Source of the DNA: JBLHKS01 sp047620505
Lineage (GTDB): Bacteria > Verrucomicrobiota > Verrucomicrobiia > Verrucomicrobiales > DEV007
Reading direction: 5' to 3'
Assembly: GCA_047620505.1 (NCBI GenBank)
Contig: JBLHKS010000094.1
Coordinates: forward strand, 1-26,143
Length of the DNA stretch: 26,143 nucleotides
This document shows positions 16,518 to 24,330 of this stretch, piece after piece. The stretch's first letter is position 1. Each line of letters opens with the position of its first letter. Both the position numbers and the translations under genes were made by a program. A model generated the notes under the pieces. It was given only the letters and a program-made list of their open reading frames with translations, was not told where the DNA came from and ran no database searches.

Positions 16518-17036
16518 ATGATCACTGCCAACATCGCTGAGTTCATCGAATCCAGTGTTTTATGCTGGCTGGCAACTGCGTCAGAAGAAGGCATACCCAA
16601 TGTGTCTCCGAAGGAAGCATTCCTGCATGATGGGCAAGGGCGAATTCTCGTCGCGAATATCGCTTCACCCCAGACGGTTCGGAATATTCGAATCAACAAG
16701 AATGTCTGTTTAAGCTTCGTGAACGTTTTTGTTCAGAAAGGATACAAGATAAATGGCGAAGCAAGGATCCTGAAGTCGGGTGATTCCCGTTATGCCGAAG
16801 CGTTTGCGAAACTTGCGTCGTTCATCGGAGACGCGTTCAAAACTGTCTCGATCATCGAGATTGATCCAATCAAAATCGATCAGATCATCGCGCCAAGCTA
16901 CCATGTGTTTCCTGAATCAACCGAGTTGGATCGGATAAGGGAGTCTTTGAAAACTTATTCGGTCGCCGATTACCAGAAACAGGCAAAACAACCCGAGACA
17001 GTTCAGCCGCCCACTGCCGCGGGTCCCAAAAACTAA
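16518..17036 (+). CDS. PNPOx-like FMN-binding split-barrel protein
   Basis: 172 residues. The first ~125 residues match the pyridoxamine-5'-phosphate oxidase-like split barrel: 'LCWLATASEEGIPNVSPKEAFLHDGQGRILVANIASPQTVRNI'. This is followed by 'VCLSFVNVFVQKGYKINGEARIL' and 'VSIIEIDPIKIDQIIAPSYHVFPE'. These small proteins bind FMN, F420 or heme and act as reductases or oxidases; the substrate cannot be read from sequence. The C-terminal tail is polar and probably disordered. Codon use looks less GC-rich than the flanking genes (many ATT, AAT, AAA), hinting at recent acquisition. It sits alone, 73 bp before the TPR gene; cotranscription is possible but unsupported. Confidence 0.75.
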   Translation: MITANIAEFIESSVLCWLATASEEGIPNVSPKEAFLHDGQGRILVANIASPQTVRNIRINKNVCLSFVNVFVQKGYKINGEARILKSGDSRYAEAFAKLASFIGDAFKTVSIIEIDPIKIDQIIAPSYHVFPESTELDRIRESLKTYSVADYQKQAKQPETVQPPTAAGPKN

Positions 17037-17109
17037 TTCAGCGCCTCTCTCGGATTTCTGCGAATTCGATGCTGGCAGCGGGCGAAAGTCGAGAATACCG
17101 TCGTCCATC

Positions 17110-19938
17110 TTGACTCGATTTTTCAGGTTGATCGGACTCCTCGTCCTCGTCAGCAGCTGCTGTTTCGCGCAGCTGTCGGAACCGGGTGCATTCACGGCGA
17201 ATGAGCTGCTCACGCGGGCTCGCGAGGCCTACGGGAACGGCGACTACCAAACGGCGGAAGCGTATTTCGAGGCATTTGATCGCGATTTCGGCGAGAGCCC
17301 GGAAGCGAAGGCTGTGATCGAGCAAAACACGCCGCTGATCGCCCTCTGCAAGATCACGAACGGCAAATTCGCCGAGGCGCGGCCGTGGATCGAGACGGCG
17401 CTGAATCAGCCGAAACTCCCGCTGGAGATCCGCGAGGAATTGTCGTTCTGGCAGGCGATCGGGTGGATGCAGGACGGAAATTACGAGGAAGCGCAACATG
17501 CGTTCGGTCGATTTTTCCAAGAGTCGAAATTCGGAGCAGCCAAACGTCAGGAGGCGCTGGTGATGTTCGGAACCTGCTACGTAATTCAGGGTGCTCACCA
17601 GACAGCTGCAGAGTTTTTCGAGGCCCAGATTCCGAAGCTCCGCCTGGCCAAATCGGGACGCGAAAATGCGGGCCGCGGAGTCGTCCTCGCCCTTTTTTCG
17701 CTGATTCAGGCGGAAAATTACGACGGCGCGCTCAGCCTGGTTCAAGCGGAATATCCCAATATCGGCGACATCTCGCAGCTGGTCTCCTTCCAGAATCTCG
17801 CGCTGCAACTCGGCTCGAAATTCATGGAACTTGAGCGGTATCACGAAGCGGTCGCCTGTCTCCAGCGAATCTGGACGCGCGAGCGACTTCTGAAACATCA
17901 GAACGATCGCCTGGCTGAACTTAAGCTGCACCGCGCTGTCGCAGCGAGCGATCCGAGGACGCAAAGCCGACTCCTGCAGATCGACGGGACGATCAAACGG
18001 ACTGAGCGCGAGTTGGAGAATTTCAAGAAGACGGAGAATTTCGATTCGGCGCTACGATTCAGGCTGGCGATGACGTTTCAAGGGATGAAGCGCTACCGCG
18101 AGGCCGCGCTGATCATGGAGGCAATGCTGGAAGACATGGATCCTAACCCAGTTGTTGAGACGGCTTCCGTAGCGGTGATTCAGTGCTGGATGGAGCTCGG
18201 GCGTTGGCCCAAAGCGATTGAGGCGGCCGAGAATTATCTCCTAGTTTTTGGCGACAAGCCAGACAACAAGCACATCCCCCAGGTTATGTTTATGCAGGCC
18301 GATGCGTTGCTGCAAATGCAGAACCTGGAGGAGTCGAGCGCCACGTATCGGCAGATTGCCGAGCTTTTCCCTGATGAGCAGCTGCTGGCGCCGAAAGCGT
18401 TGTTTATGCACGGCTACACTTCGCTGCTTCAGAACTTGAATGATCGAGCGATCAGCGTGTTTGATCGGATCTTGGCCGATTTCGAAGACGGCTCATCCGA
18501 GCAAGATGCGTTTTATTGGAAAGGCATGGCGATGTCGTACAAAAAGGAATACGAGGCCTGCAGCGAGCACATGCAGGCCTATCTCGAAGCCTATGCTGAC
18601 GCGGGTTTGAAATATGAGGCCGAAGCGGAGTTCCGAATCGCGTTCTGTACTTTTTGTATCGCGGATTATCCGGCTTCAATCGAGAGCTTTTCTTTATGGC
18701 TAGAAAAGCATGGCAATGGCGCGGACGTTGACGAAGCCAGGCTGCTTTTGGGCGACGCGCACCTCGCTGAAGGCCAGATCGACGAAGGCATAGCGGCCTA
18801 CAAATCGATTAACCCAGCTTCCAAGCAGTTTTTCGAAGACGGTTGGTTCAAAACCGGGAAGGCACTCAAATTGAGTGAAGAGATTGAGGCGATGCGCGAA
18901 CATTTCCTGGTATTCTTGGAGCGATATCCAGAAAGCAACCGGATGCCTGAAGCAGTTTACTGGATCGGCTGGACTCACGTCGCCGATGAAGAACCGGAAA
19001 AGGCCAAAGACATCTATTGGAAAACGCTCCGCGAACACGGAGACAATCCTGATATGTTCGCAATCGAAGATCTTTTAGTGGCGATGCCCAAGGTTTATAA
19101 GCGGCTCGGTCCAGAAGCGTTAGACGGATTCGAAAAAGAACTGACGGACCTCAGCGATCAGGCTGGCGAAGACCAAAAGACGCTTGCACTTCGAGCGCTC
19201 TGGGCCCGCGCCAATCTCGCAGATAAAGTAGAATATCGAGACATTCTGCTGAGCCGCGCGGGTTCGCTTGTCGATCCAGAGAACCACAATCCGCTCATCA
19301 TCGCCGACTGCGCTGATGGAGCCCGTGGAGCTGGAAATCTCGCGATCGCAGAGATGCTCTACAAGGAACTCAGGCGATGGCATCCAAATTCGGTCCACAA
19401 AGGACGTGCGTTGGCCGGACTCGGATTTATCGAAAGAGAAAAGGGAAATGCTCCAGCCGCGATCAGCCTGTTCGAGCGTTTTGAGGAGCAAACTTTCGGT
19501 TCTTATGATTTGCAGGAGGTCATCCTGGCGAAATCCGAGCTTCAGCATCAGGAGGGCCAGACTACCAGCGCGATTGCATCGCTGGAGAAGCTGCTAGAAG
19601 AAAAAACGACTCCGAGCCAGTTCAAAGCCCGGGCGTTGCTCGCGCTAGGCGATCTTTACGTTGCTCAGAGCGATGATCAAAAGGCAATTGCCTACTACGA
19701 GCGAATTTATCTTATCTACGGCAAATACCGCGAACTGGTCGCCAGCGCTTATTGGCGGCGCGGACAAGCGCTTGAACGGATGTCGTTGAACCGCGAAGCC
19801 TTTGAGGTTTATACAGAATTCGCGCAGCGCGTCGACCTTGACGATACTAAAGAAATTAACGGCGCACGCGCCCGTGCGGCGGCATTAGAGACGACGCTTC
19901 CGCCGCAAACGCCAATTAAAGAGGAGGAAACGCCGTGA
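17110..19938 (+). CDS. Exported tetratricopeptide-repeat protein of the Exb/VWA operon
   Basis: 942 residues from a TTG at 17110, the only nearby start that keeps the signal peptide; the first in-frame ATG is more than 100 codons later. The N-terminus (TRFFRLIGLLVLVSSCCFAQ) fits either a lipoprotein signal (V-S-S-Cys17) or a type I signal cut after Ala20. The rest is almost wholly helical repeats of TPR type, e.g. 'AYGNGDYQTAEAYFEAFDRDF', 'RLAMTFQGMKRYREAALIMEAML', 'ALGDLYVAQSDDQKAIAYYERI'. TPR arrays bind protein partners, so this is probably the envelope scaffold for the ExbB/ExbD complex encoded downstream. Its TGA overlaps the GTG start of the next gene by 4 nt. First gene of the operon 17110-23555. 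Confidence 0.85.
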   Translation: MTRFFRLIGLLVLVSSCCFAQLSEPGAFTANELLTRAREAYGNGDYQTAEAYFEAFDRDFGESPEAKAVIEQNTPLIALCKITNGKFAEARPWIETALNQPKLPLEIREELSFWQAIGWMQDGNYEEAQHAFGRFFQESKFGAAKRQEALVMFGTCYVIQGAHQTAAEFFEAQIPKLRLAKSGRENAGRGVVLALFSLIQAENYDGALSLVQAEYPNIGDISQLVSFQNLALQLGSKFMELERYHEAVACLQRIWTRERLLKHQNDRLAELKLHRAVAASDPRTQSRLLQIDGTIKRTERELENFKKTENFDSALRFRLAMTFQGMKRYREAALIMEAMLEDMDPNPVVETASVAVIQCWMELGRWPKAIEAAENYLLVFGDKPDNKHIPQVMFMQADALLQMQNLEESSATYRQIAELFPDEQLLAPKALFMHGYTSLLQNLNDRAISVFDRILADFEDGSSEQDAFYWKGMAMSYKKEYEACSEHMQAYLEAYADAGLKYEAEAEFRIAFCTFCIADYPASIESFSLWLEKHGNGADVDEARLLLGDAHLAEGQIDEGIAAYKSINPASKQFFEDGWFKTGKALKLSEEIEAMREHFLVFLERYPESNRMPEAVYWIGWTHVADEEPEKAKDIYWKTLREHGDNPDMFAIEDLLVAMPKVYKRLGPEALDGFEKELTDLSDQAGEDQKTLALRALWARANLADKVEYRDILLSRAGSLVDPENHNPLIIADCADGARGAGNLAIAEMLYKELRRWHPNSVHKGRALAGLGFIEREKGNAPAAISLFERFEEQTFGSYDLQEVILAKSELQHQEGQTTSAIASLEKLLEEKTTPSQFKARALLALGDLYVAQSDDQKAIAYYERIYLIYGKYRELVASAYWRRGQALERMSLNREAFEVYTEFAQRVDLDDTKEINGARARAAALETTLPPQTPIKEEETP
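17152..17161. repeat. Iterated palindrome, copy 8
   Basis: 12-mer at 17151-17162 in the signal peptide of the TPR protein, third frame: S-S-C-C, so it includes the putative lipobox cysteine. Confidence 0.8.
18377..18386. repeat. Iterated palindrome, copy 9
   Basis: In the TPR gene, read as E-Q-L-L-A; flanked by G on both sides, so the 12-mer is incomplete. Confidence 0.8.
19921..19927 (+). promoter_or_regulatory. Strong ribosome binding site
   Basis: GAGGAGG lies 7 nt before the GTG start at 19935, inside the end of the TPR gene. It supports the GTG start and the 4-nt stop/start overlap, GTGA. Confidence 0.7.
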
Positions 19939-20831
19939 AATTTCTTTTCTCTGTCGCTTTTATATTCGTTTCGGCCGCGATTGCAGAAGACGTCGTTCAT
20001 ATCAAGGATCACGATCCGGTTGAAGGCGAAATTCAGTTCATCAATGAAGAGAAAGTGACGCTGAAGACAACGATCGAACTCGCGCCGGGCCAATTCGGTT
20101 CGAGGACCGTCGATATCGCCGCCAAGTTTATCGATTTTATTGAGTTCGAGCCTTTGCCGGGTGAAACTGAAATTCTTGCAGACCCAGCAGCTGCTGACCT
20201 TTCAGCTCTCGAAGCTTTGTGGGACGCGAAGCGCGTTCATCTCGGGCGACCTCGCTCAAACGCCGGGCAGGTAGCGATGGCTTACGCGGAGCGGCTCCTC
20301 GAAGTTGATAGCGAGATTCAAAGGCAAACGGCTCATGAAATTTTCGAGAAAGTAGAGAAGAACGATTGGAATCGAGAAAACGAACAGCTGGCCAAGCAGG
20401 GCCGGTTGCGTGCGCTGATTGCTCTGGGCCAAATTGAAGAGGCGATTGGCGAAGCAGAGAAAATGGCGGAAGAATCGGAAGATCCACGAGCTCTAATTGA
20501 AGCAAAATTCGTTCTGGGAATCGCTGAATTCAATCAGCTGAAAGCGCTCGAAGAAGAACATCCGAAATGGATGGAGGACGATGAAGTCAGACCAAAGCGG
20601 AATGAGCACTACAACAACGCGCTCGATCGTTTTTTATTCTCCTATCTATTTTACGGTTCAGAGGAAACCGCATCCGCTCGCGGCCTCTGGATGGCAGCCG
20701 AGGTTTACAGTCTCGCCAAAGACACCCGCAACGCCCAGCGCTGTGCGGAGGACATCGTCAGACTTTACCCGAATACCATTTTCAAGCCTCGAGCTGAACA
20801 GTTACTCCTTTCCTATTCCGAAACACCATGA
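19935..20831 (+). CDS. Exported helical-repeat protein, second gene of the Exb/VWA operon
   Basis: 298 residues from GTG. A signal peptide (about 1-17, FSVAFIFVSAAIAE) is followed by a small beta-rich N-terminal domain (about 18-75: 'DVVHIKDHDPVEGEIQFINEEKVTLKTT', like an SH3-type or DUF-style barrel). The rest is helical, TPR-like (about 90-295: 'AYAERLLEVDSEIQRQTAHEIFEKV', 'ALIALGQIEEAIGEAEKMAEESED', 'CAEDIVRLYPNTIFKPRAEQLL'). No family was recognised with certainty. It overlaps the previous gene (GTGA) and exbB (ATGA), which argues for stoichiometric production with the proton channel, presumably as a periplasmic accessory. Confidence 0.75.
   Translation: MKFLFSVAFIFVSAAIAEDVVHIKDHDPVEGEIQFINEEKVTLKTTIELAPGQFGSRTVDIAAKFIDFIEFEPLPGETEILADPAAADLSALEALWDAKRVHLGRPRSNAGQVAMAYAERLLEVDSEIQRQTAHEIFEKVEKNDWNRENEQLAKQGRLRALIALGQIEEAIGEAEKMAEESEDPRALIEAKFVLGIAEFNQLKALEEEHPKWMEDDEVRPKRNEHYNNALDRFLFSYLFYGSEETASARGLWMAAEVYSLAKDTRNAQRCAEDIVRLYPNTIFKPRAEQLLLSYSETP
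20186..20195. repeat. Iterated palindrome, copy 10
   Basis: 12-mer at 20185-20196 in the linker of the second operon protein, read as P-A-A-A-D. Confidence 0.8.
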
Positions 20832-21595
20832 CCACCACGCCGCATCGAATTCGAACTCTGTTTCTAGCCACTGGCCTGATGCTGATCCCCCTCAGCCTCG
20901 CCGCACAGACTGAGTCCGAAACTCCGCCGACCACAAACGAGTATAAAGAGAAGACGGTTCTCGATTATTATTCAGCTGGAGGACCGATGATGCACGTCTT
21001 GCTGTTTGGTTCTATCGCAACGATCGGTCTAATTGTTTACTGTGCGATCTCGGTATCGCCTGGAAAAATGACCCCTAAGCGCTTGGTCGACAGCCTGAAT
21101 CGCACGATGGCCGATCGGGATATTCAAAACGCTTATCAGCTTTGTGAAGAGAATCCGTGCAGCTATTCGAAATGCCTGTCAGGGGCCCTATTGAAGGTCA
21201 ATTTCGATCGTGATCTCGCCAACAAGGCTTCGATGATGGACGCCGCAGAAGACACGCTTGATCATGAGGAGACGCGCCAGATGAACTGGATTAACTATCT
21301 AAATAGCGTGGCGACTCTTGCACCAATGCTAGGGCTCCTCGGAACCGTTTTCGGAATGATTCAGGCGTTCGGAAAGCTCACAGCCGGCCAGACGAAGGCC
21401 TCAGAACTCGCCGGTGGAATTGAGACAGCGATGGTGACGACTGCCGGCGGCTTGCTGGTGGGGATTCCCTCCATGTTCGCCTACTTCTTTTTCCGGAACC
21501 GACTCGCTGGAATCATGGCGCAAATTCAGCGGAACTTCAGCTTCGCGATCGACGTTCTGTCGGGTGAAATCCAACTTCAGAACCGCGAAAAATGA
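20828..21595 (+). CDS. exbB: MotA/TolQ/ExbB-type proton channel subunit
   Basis: 255 residues. It starts with a cleavable-looking signal (about 9-26, LFLATGLMLIPLSLAAQ), frequent in ExbB-like proteins of this phylum. Three membrane segments follow: TM1 about 53-76, TM2 about 157-181 (LNSVATLAPMLGLLGTVFGM) and TM3 about 201-222 (MVTTAGGLLVGIPSMFAYFF). TM2/TM3 carry the family's 'APxLGLLGTVxGM' and 'Gxx..AxxTTxxGLxVxIP' signatures. ExbB/TolQ pentamers with an ExbD/TolR pair conduct protons to power TonB or Tol. Whether this is Exb, Tol or a third subfamily cannot be settled here, so the symbol is by family. Start and stop both overlap the neighbours by 4 nt (ATGA). Confidence 0.92.
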   Translation: MTTTPHRIRTLFLATGLMLIPLSLAAQTESETPPTTNEYKEKTVLDYYSAGGPMMHVLLFGSIATIGLIVYCAISVSPGKMTPKRLVDSLNRTMADRDIQNAYQLCEENPCSYSKCLSGALLKVNFDRDLANKASMMDAAEDTLDHEETRQMNWINYLNSVATLAPMLGLLGTVFGMIQAFGKLTAGQTKASELAGGIETAMVTTAGGLLVGIPSMFAYFFFRNRLAGIMAQIQRNFSFAIDVLSGEIQLQNREK

Positions 21596-21999
21596 GCCGC
21601 AAAAAGAAAGAGGCTCCAGTCAGTTTTCAGATCACACCGATGATCGACATGACTTTTTTGCTGCTGATTTTTTTCATGGTCACGACGACCTTGACGAATC
21701 AGTCGGTGAAAATGGATATTAACCTTCCAGAAGCACAGAGCGCCGTCATTCCTGAGGATCTTTCGGATCGCGAAGTGATCAATATCGACGAAAGCGGCGA
21801 GTACTTTATTTCCGACACGCCGGTGTCGAAAGATGAAATGGCCGCACACCTCAAAAAACAGTTTGTAGATTTCCCTCCTCTAAAAATCTATCTCCGCGCA
21901 GACGCCAGCACGCCTGCGAAGAAAATTACCGAGTTCATGGAGATGGCCACTGAGGCCGGAGCGGTGAACGTCATTTTCGGAACCTTGAACGATGAGTGA
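21592..21999 (+). CDS. exbD: ExbD/TolR-type biopolymer transport protein, first copy
   Basis: 135 residues. Short basic cytoplasmic start (SRKKKEAPVS), then one membrane helix (about 14-34, ITPMIDMTFLLLIFFMV) with the proton-carrying Asp19. The periplasmic domain of about 95 residues ('MDINLPEAQSA', 'KIYLRADASTPAKKITEFMEMATEAGAVNVIFGT') is of the usual ExbD fold. It pairs with ExbB to form the motor. It overlaps the second exbD by 8 nt. Confidence 0.92.
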   Translation: MSRKKKEAPVSFQITPMIDMTFLLLIFFMVTTTLTNQSVKMDINLPEAQSAVIPEDLSDREVINIDESGEYFISDTPVSKDEMAAHLKKQFVDFPPLKIYLRADASTPAKKITEFMEMATEAGAVNVIFGTLNDE

Positions 22000-22480
22000 C
22001 ACCTACCAAAGACGCAATCGGCGGAAACGAAAACGCCGAGGAGGCGAAGAAGAAGTCGAGATGCAGATGGGGCCGATGATCGACATGGTCTTTTTGCTGC
22101 TGGTGTTTTTTATGGTCACCGCCAAACCGATTCAGAGGGAAAGCGACATCAACATCGGACTACCCGGTACAGTTGAGCAAAGCGAAGCGGTTGATATCCC
22201 GGATGAATTGCGAATCCAAGTTCAAAACGGCGGCCAGGTAGTTTTGAATGACCTGACATACGATTCTCCGGAGAGTAGCGAATTGCCCCAGTTGACGGGA
22301 GTTTTGAAGCGGCTTAAGCAATCAGCTGAAGCGAACAAATCTAAAGTTCTCGTAACGCTCGCACTTGAACCAGCGGTGAGGCACCAGAGAATTATCGATG
22401 TCCTCAACGCCTGCGCGATCGCGGAGATCAAAGGCGTAACTTTTGACTCCGCCAACACCTCAGCAGAAGGGGATTTTTAA
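21992..22480 (+). CDS. exbD: ExbD/TolR-type biopolymer transport protein, second copy
   Basis: 162 residues, distinct from the first copy. It has a strongly basic/acidic N-terminus (RRNRRKRKRRGGEEEVEMQ), a membrane helix MGPMIDMVFLLLVFFMV with Asp31, and a periplasmic domain ('VTLALEPAVRHQRIIDVLNACAIAEIKGVTF'). Two different ExbDs next to one ExbB suggest a mixed ExbD pair inside one ExbB pentamer. The following VWA gene begins 4 nt after the stop. Confidence 0.92.
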   Translation: MSDTYQRRNRRKRKRRGGEEEVEMQMGPMIDMVFLLLVFFMVTAKPIQRESDINIGLPGTVEQSEAVDIPDELRIQVQNGGQVVLNDLTYDSPESSELPQLTGVLKRLKQSAEANKSKVLVTLALEPAVRHQRIIDVLNACAIAEIKGVTFDSANTSAEGDF

Positions 22481-22484
22481 GATT

Positions 22485-23555
22485 ATGTCTGAGCGTCTAA
22501 CCGCGGCGGATCAACGCCAACAGAAAGCACAGGAATCCAAGGAAACCAAGCGGCGCTGGGGAATGATGGGCTCGATTTTCATTGGCGTGATCATCTTTCA
22601 CATCGTGATGATCCCAGTGGTCGGCGCATTCGTACTAGCGCGCTTCAGCAAGCCACCGAAAGCGGTTTTCGAGATCCCGCCGAAACCCGTAGTCAAAATT
22701 CCGCCGAAGACGCCGGAGCACAATTTAAACGTGCAGAAGCACGAGGCGATGACTCCGAAACCCACGTTTACGGAAAAACTAATCAGCACACGACCGATGG
22801 AGTTTGCGTTGCCCGATTTGCCTCAGGTTGATCTCGATCAAATGATGCCGCTCGATCCCAGCGAGCTGATCAACGATCAGGTTTCCGGCTTGATGGGCAG
22901 CTCCGGAATCGGACGAGGGATGGGCGCAGGCCTACTAGGCGGAGGCGGAACTGGAGACGGAATGAGCTTTCTAGGTATCCGCTCTAACGGAAAACGAATC
23001 GTAATGTTGTTCGATGTTTCTGGCAGCGTCGTGAACAAGGCCAATTCATCGGGTTTATCGATGGGAAAAATCAAGGAGGAGACGATCAAGCTGATCGAGA
23101 ACCTCCCGATCGACGCGCGGTTCGGATTGATCCAATTCGTGAGGAATTACAAACCGTTTAACCCGCAATTGACGGCTGCGACCGACGGGAATAAATCAGC
23201 AGCTGCTGAGTGGGTGCAGACTCAATGGAATGAGAGCGGGACGATGCCGGCTAGTGGGCGCGGCGTGATCAAGCGTGAGCCAAATGGAATCGAGTCTGTC
23301 CTGGACGCGACTTTTGCGATGGAGCCGGACGTGGTTTTCATCATTTCCGACGGCAGTTTCTGGAGGGATCCCGGAAACGAGAAAGTCCCCTACCAAGACC
23401 TCAGCAAAAAGGTCGAGGAGCATGAAGAAAAATCGACTTTCGGGAAAGTACCGGTTCACTTTATCGGATTCGAAATGCGAGACGACGAACGCTCCGAGCT
23501 GAAGCGGATTGTCAGGCGGACTGGCGGCGAATTTCGCGAGGTGGAAGAAAACTGA
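22485..23555 (+). CDS. Membrane-anchored VWA protein with TonB-like N-terminus
   Basis: 356 residues from the ATG at 22485 (AAGGGGA at 22467-22473 upstream); a TTG at 22443 inside exbD is rejected. Residues about 27-52 form a single membrane helix with a His (GVIIFHIVMIPVV, His39), as TonB has. A Pro-rich stretch follows (about 57-95, PPKAVFEIPPKPVVKIPPKTP), then a Gly/Met linker (about 135-162) and a VWA domain (about 171-356). The MIDAS motif Asp177-x-Ser179-x-Ser181 (MLFDVSGSV) and Asp289 (IISDGS) are intact, so metal-dependent binding is plausible. The domain order copies TonB, with VWA in place of the TonB C-terminal domain. Inference: it is the mechanical output arm of the ExbB/ExbD motor. 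Confidence 0.85.
   Translation: MSERLTAADQRQQKAQESKETKRRWGMMGSIFIGVIIFHIVMIPVVGAFVLARFSKPPKAVFEIPPKPVVKIPPKTPEHNLNVQKHEAMTPKPTFTEKLISTRPMEFALPDLPQVDLDQMMPLDPSELINDQVSGLMGSSGIGRGMGAGLLGGGGTGDGMSFLGIRSNGKRIVMLFDVSGSVVNKANSSGLSMGKIKEETIKLIENLPIDARFGLIQFVRNYKPFNPQLTAATDGNKSAAAEWVQTQWNESGTMPASGRGVIKREPNGIESVLDATFAMEPDVVFIISDGSFWRDPGNEKVPYQDLSKKVEEHEEKSTFGKVPVHFIGFEMRDDERSELKRIVRRTGGEFREVEEN
23198..23207. repeat. Iterated palindrome, copy 11
   Basis: 12-mer at 23197-23208 in the VWA domain, read as S-A-A-A-E. Confidence 0.8.
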
Positions 23556-23861
23556 TCAGTCGTGCTTCTCTTGGTCTTCCCAATATTCCTTGTCGTGGGA
23601 TTCCTGCTGCTCATGATACTCGGAATCACCCGCTTCGTTGTCATTTGAATTCGAACTGGAGTAGCTATCGACGGAAGATTCGTGGAACGAATTTGAATTT
23701 CCGTAATGGACGGTTTCCCAGCTTGATTCGTAGCCTCCAGACGAAGGCGAGCCTCGATGGCAAGCGCTTGGCGCGATCACGAGGATCGCAAACATTGGAA
23801 TGATTAGAATCCGGCGGCTCACGGACTGGAGTCGCCCCTCCCCGAGCGGATTTTTAGCCAT
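23556..23861 (-). CDS. Small lipoprotein-like protein, Ser/Glu/His-rich tail
   Basis: 101 residues. A basic start and a hydrophobic segment (RRILIIPMFAILVIA, about 16-30) end in P-S-A-Cys34, lipobox-like but with a Pro at -3. The mature part is low-complexity: Ser/Asn/Gly-rich, then acidic and His-containing. It resembles the next minus-strand gene in the signal region, so the two look like diverged paralogs. Its stop abuts the VWA gene stop exactly (TGATCA). Confidence 0.55.
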   Translation of the reverse strand: MAKNPLGEGRLQSVSRRILIIPMFAILVIAPSACHRGSPSSGGYESSWETVHYGNSNSFHESSVDSYSSSNSNDNEAGDSEYHEQQESHDKEYWEDQEKHD

Positions 23862-23918
23862 AGCGCGCGAAGACGCTTGCAGCGCGGGCGATTGCGAAAT
23901 TCGGGAAAGAATTATTCC

Positions 23919-23928
23919 AGCAGCTGCT
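23919..23928. repeat. Iterated palindrome, copy 12 (intergenic)
   Basis: 14-bp palindrome at 23917-23930, in the 81-bp gap between the two small lipoprotein-like genes. No T-run follows, so it is not a normal terminator. Confidence 0.8.
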
Positions 23929-23942
23929 GGGAAGCCGCCTCT

Positions 23943-24329
23943 CTAATCACGCTCTTCACCGCGCTCGCGATCGCGAGTCTCAAGCGAAGATCCGCTCAGT
24001 TCACGGTATCGATCTCCATCGGATGGATGCCGACCACCTCTCTCATGACGCTCACTATGATGGTAGTGGCCTGAAAAACCCCAGCCATAATCCCCTCCGT
24101 AGCCAAAACCACGGTTAAATCTCCTTCGATCGTAAATCTCGCCTCGATCGTGATAGCGTCGGCCGGCGTAACCGCGGTTTCCGATTCCACGCTCGTGGCG
24201 CTCCTCCGGATTGAACCCCCGATTGCCACCACCATGATAACCGTGATGACAAGCCGTCGGTGCGATCACGACGACCGCGATCAACGGAATCAAAACTAAC
24301 CACCGGGACTTTTTCCGTTTCGGTTTCAT
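23943..24329 (-). CDS. Small lipoprotein-like protein, Gly/Arg/His/Tyr-rich tail
   Basis: 128 residues from the ATG at 24329, which lies one base after the nadA stop (TAGGATG); the frame also opens at 24419 inside nadA. MKPKRKKSRW and a hydrophobic helix (about 11-24) are followed by P-T-A-Cys27, like its neighbour at 23556. The mature tail is dominated by Gly, Arg, His and Tyr (e.g. 'GGDYGWGFSGHYHHSERH'), so probably disordered, possibly RNA- or metal-binding. Cotranscription with nadA is likely; functional connection is not evident. Confidence 0.55.
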   Translation of the reverse strand: MKPKRKKSRWLVLIPLIAVVVIAPTACHHGYHGGGNRGFNPEERHERGIGNRGYAGRRYHDRGEIYDRRRFNRGFGYGGDYGWGFSGHYHHSERHERGGRHPSDGDRYRELSGSSLETRDRERGEERD

Positions 24330-24330
24330 C

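Noticed and set aside
22443..22484. Upstream TTG start for the VWA gene
   Set aside because: It lies within exbD and adds 14 residues with no function, whereas the ATG at 22485 has a purine-rich site (AAGGGGA) before it.
23917..23930. Intergenic palindrome copy as a transcription terminator
   Set aside because: It has no T-run on either side and the same motif recurs inside coding sequences, so a terminator role is not supported.
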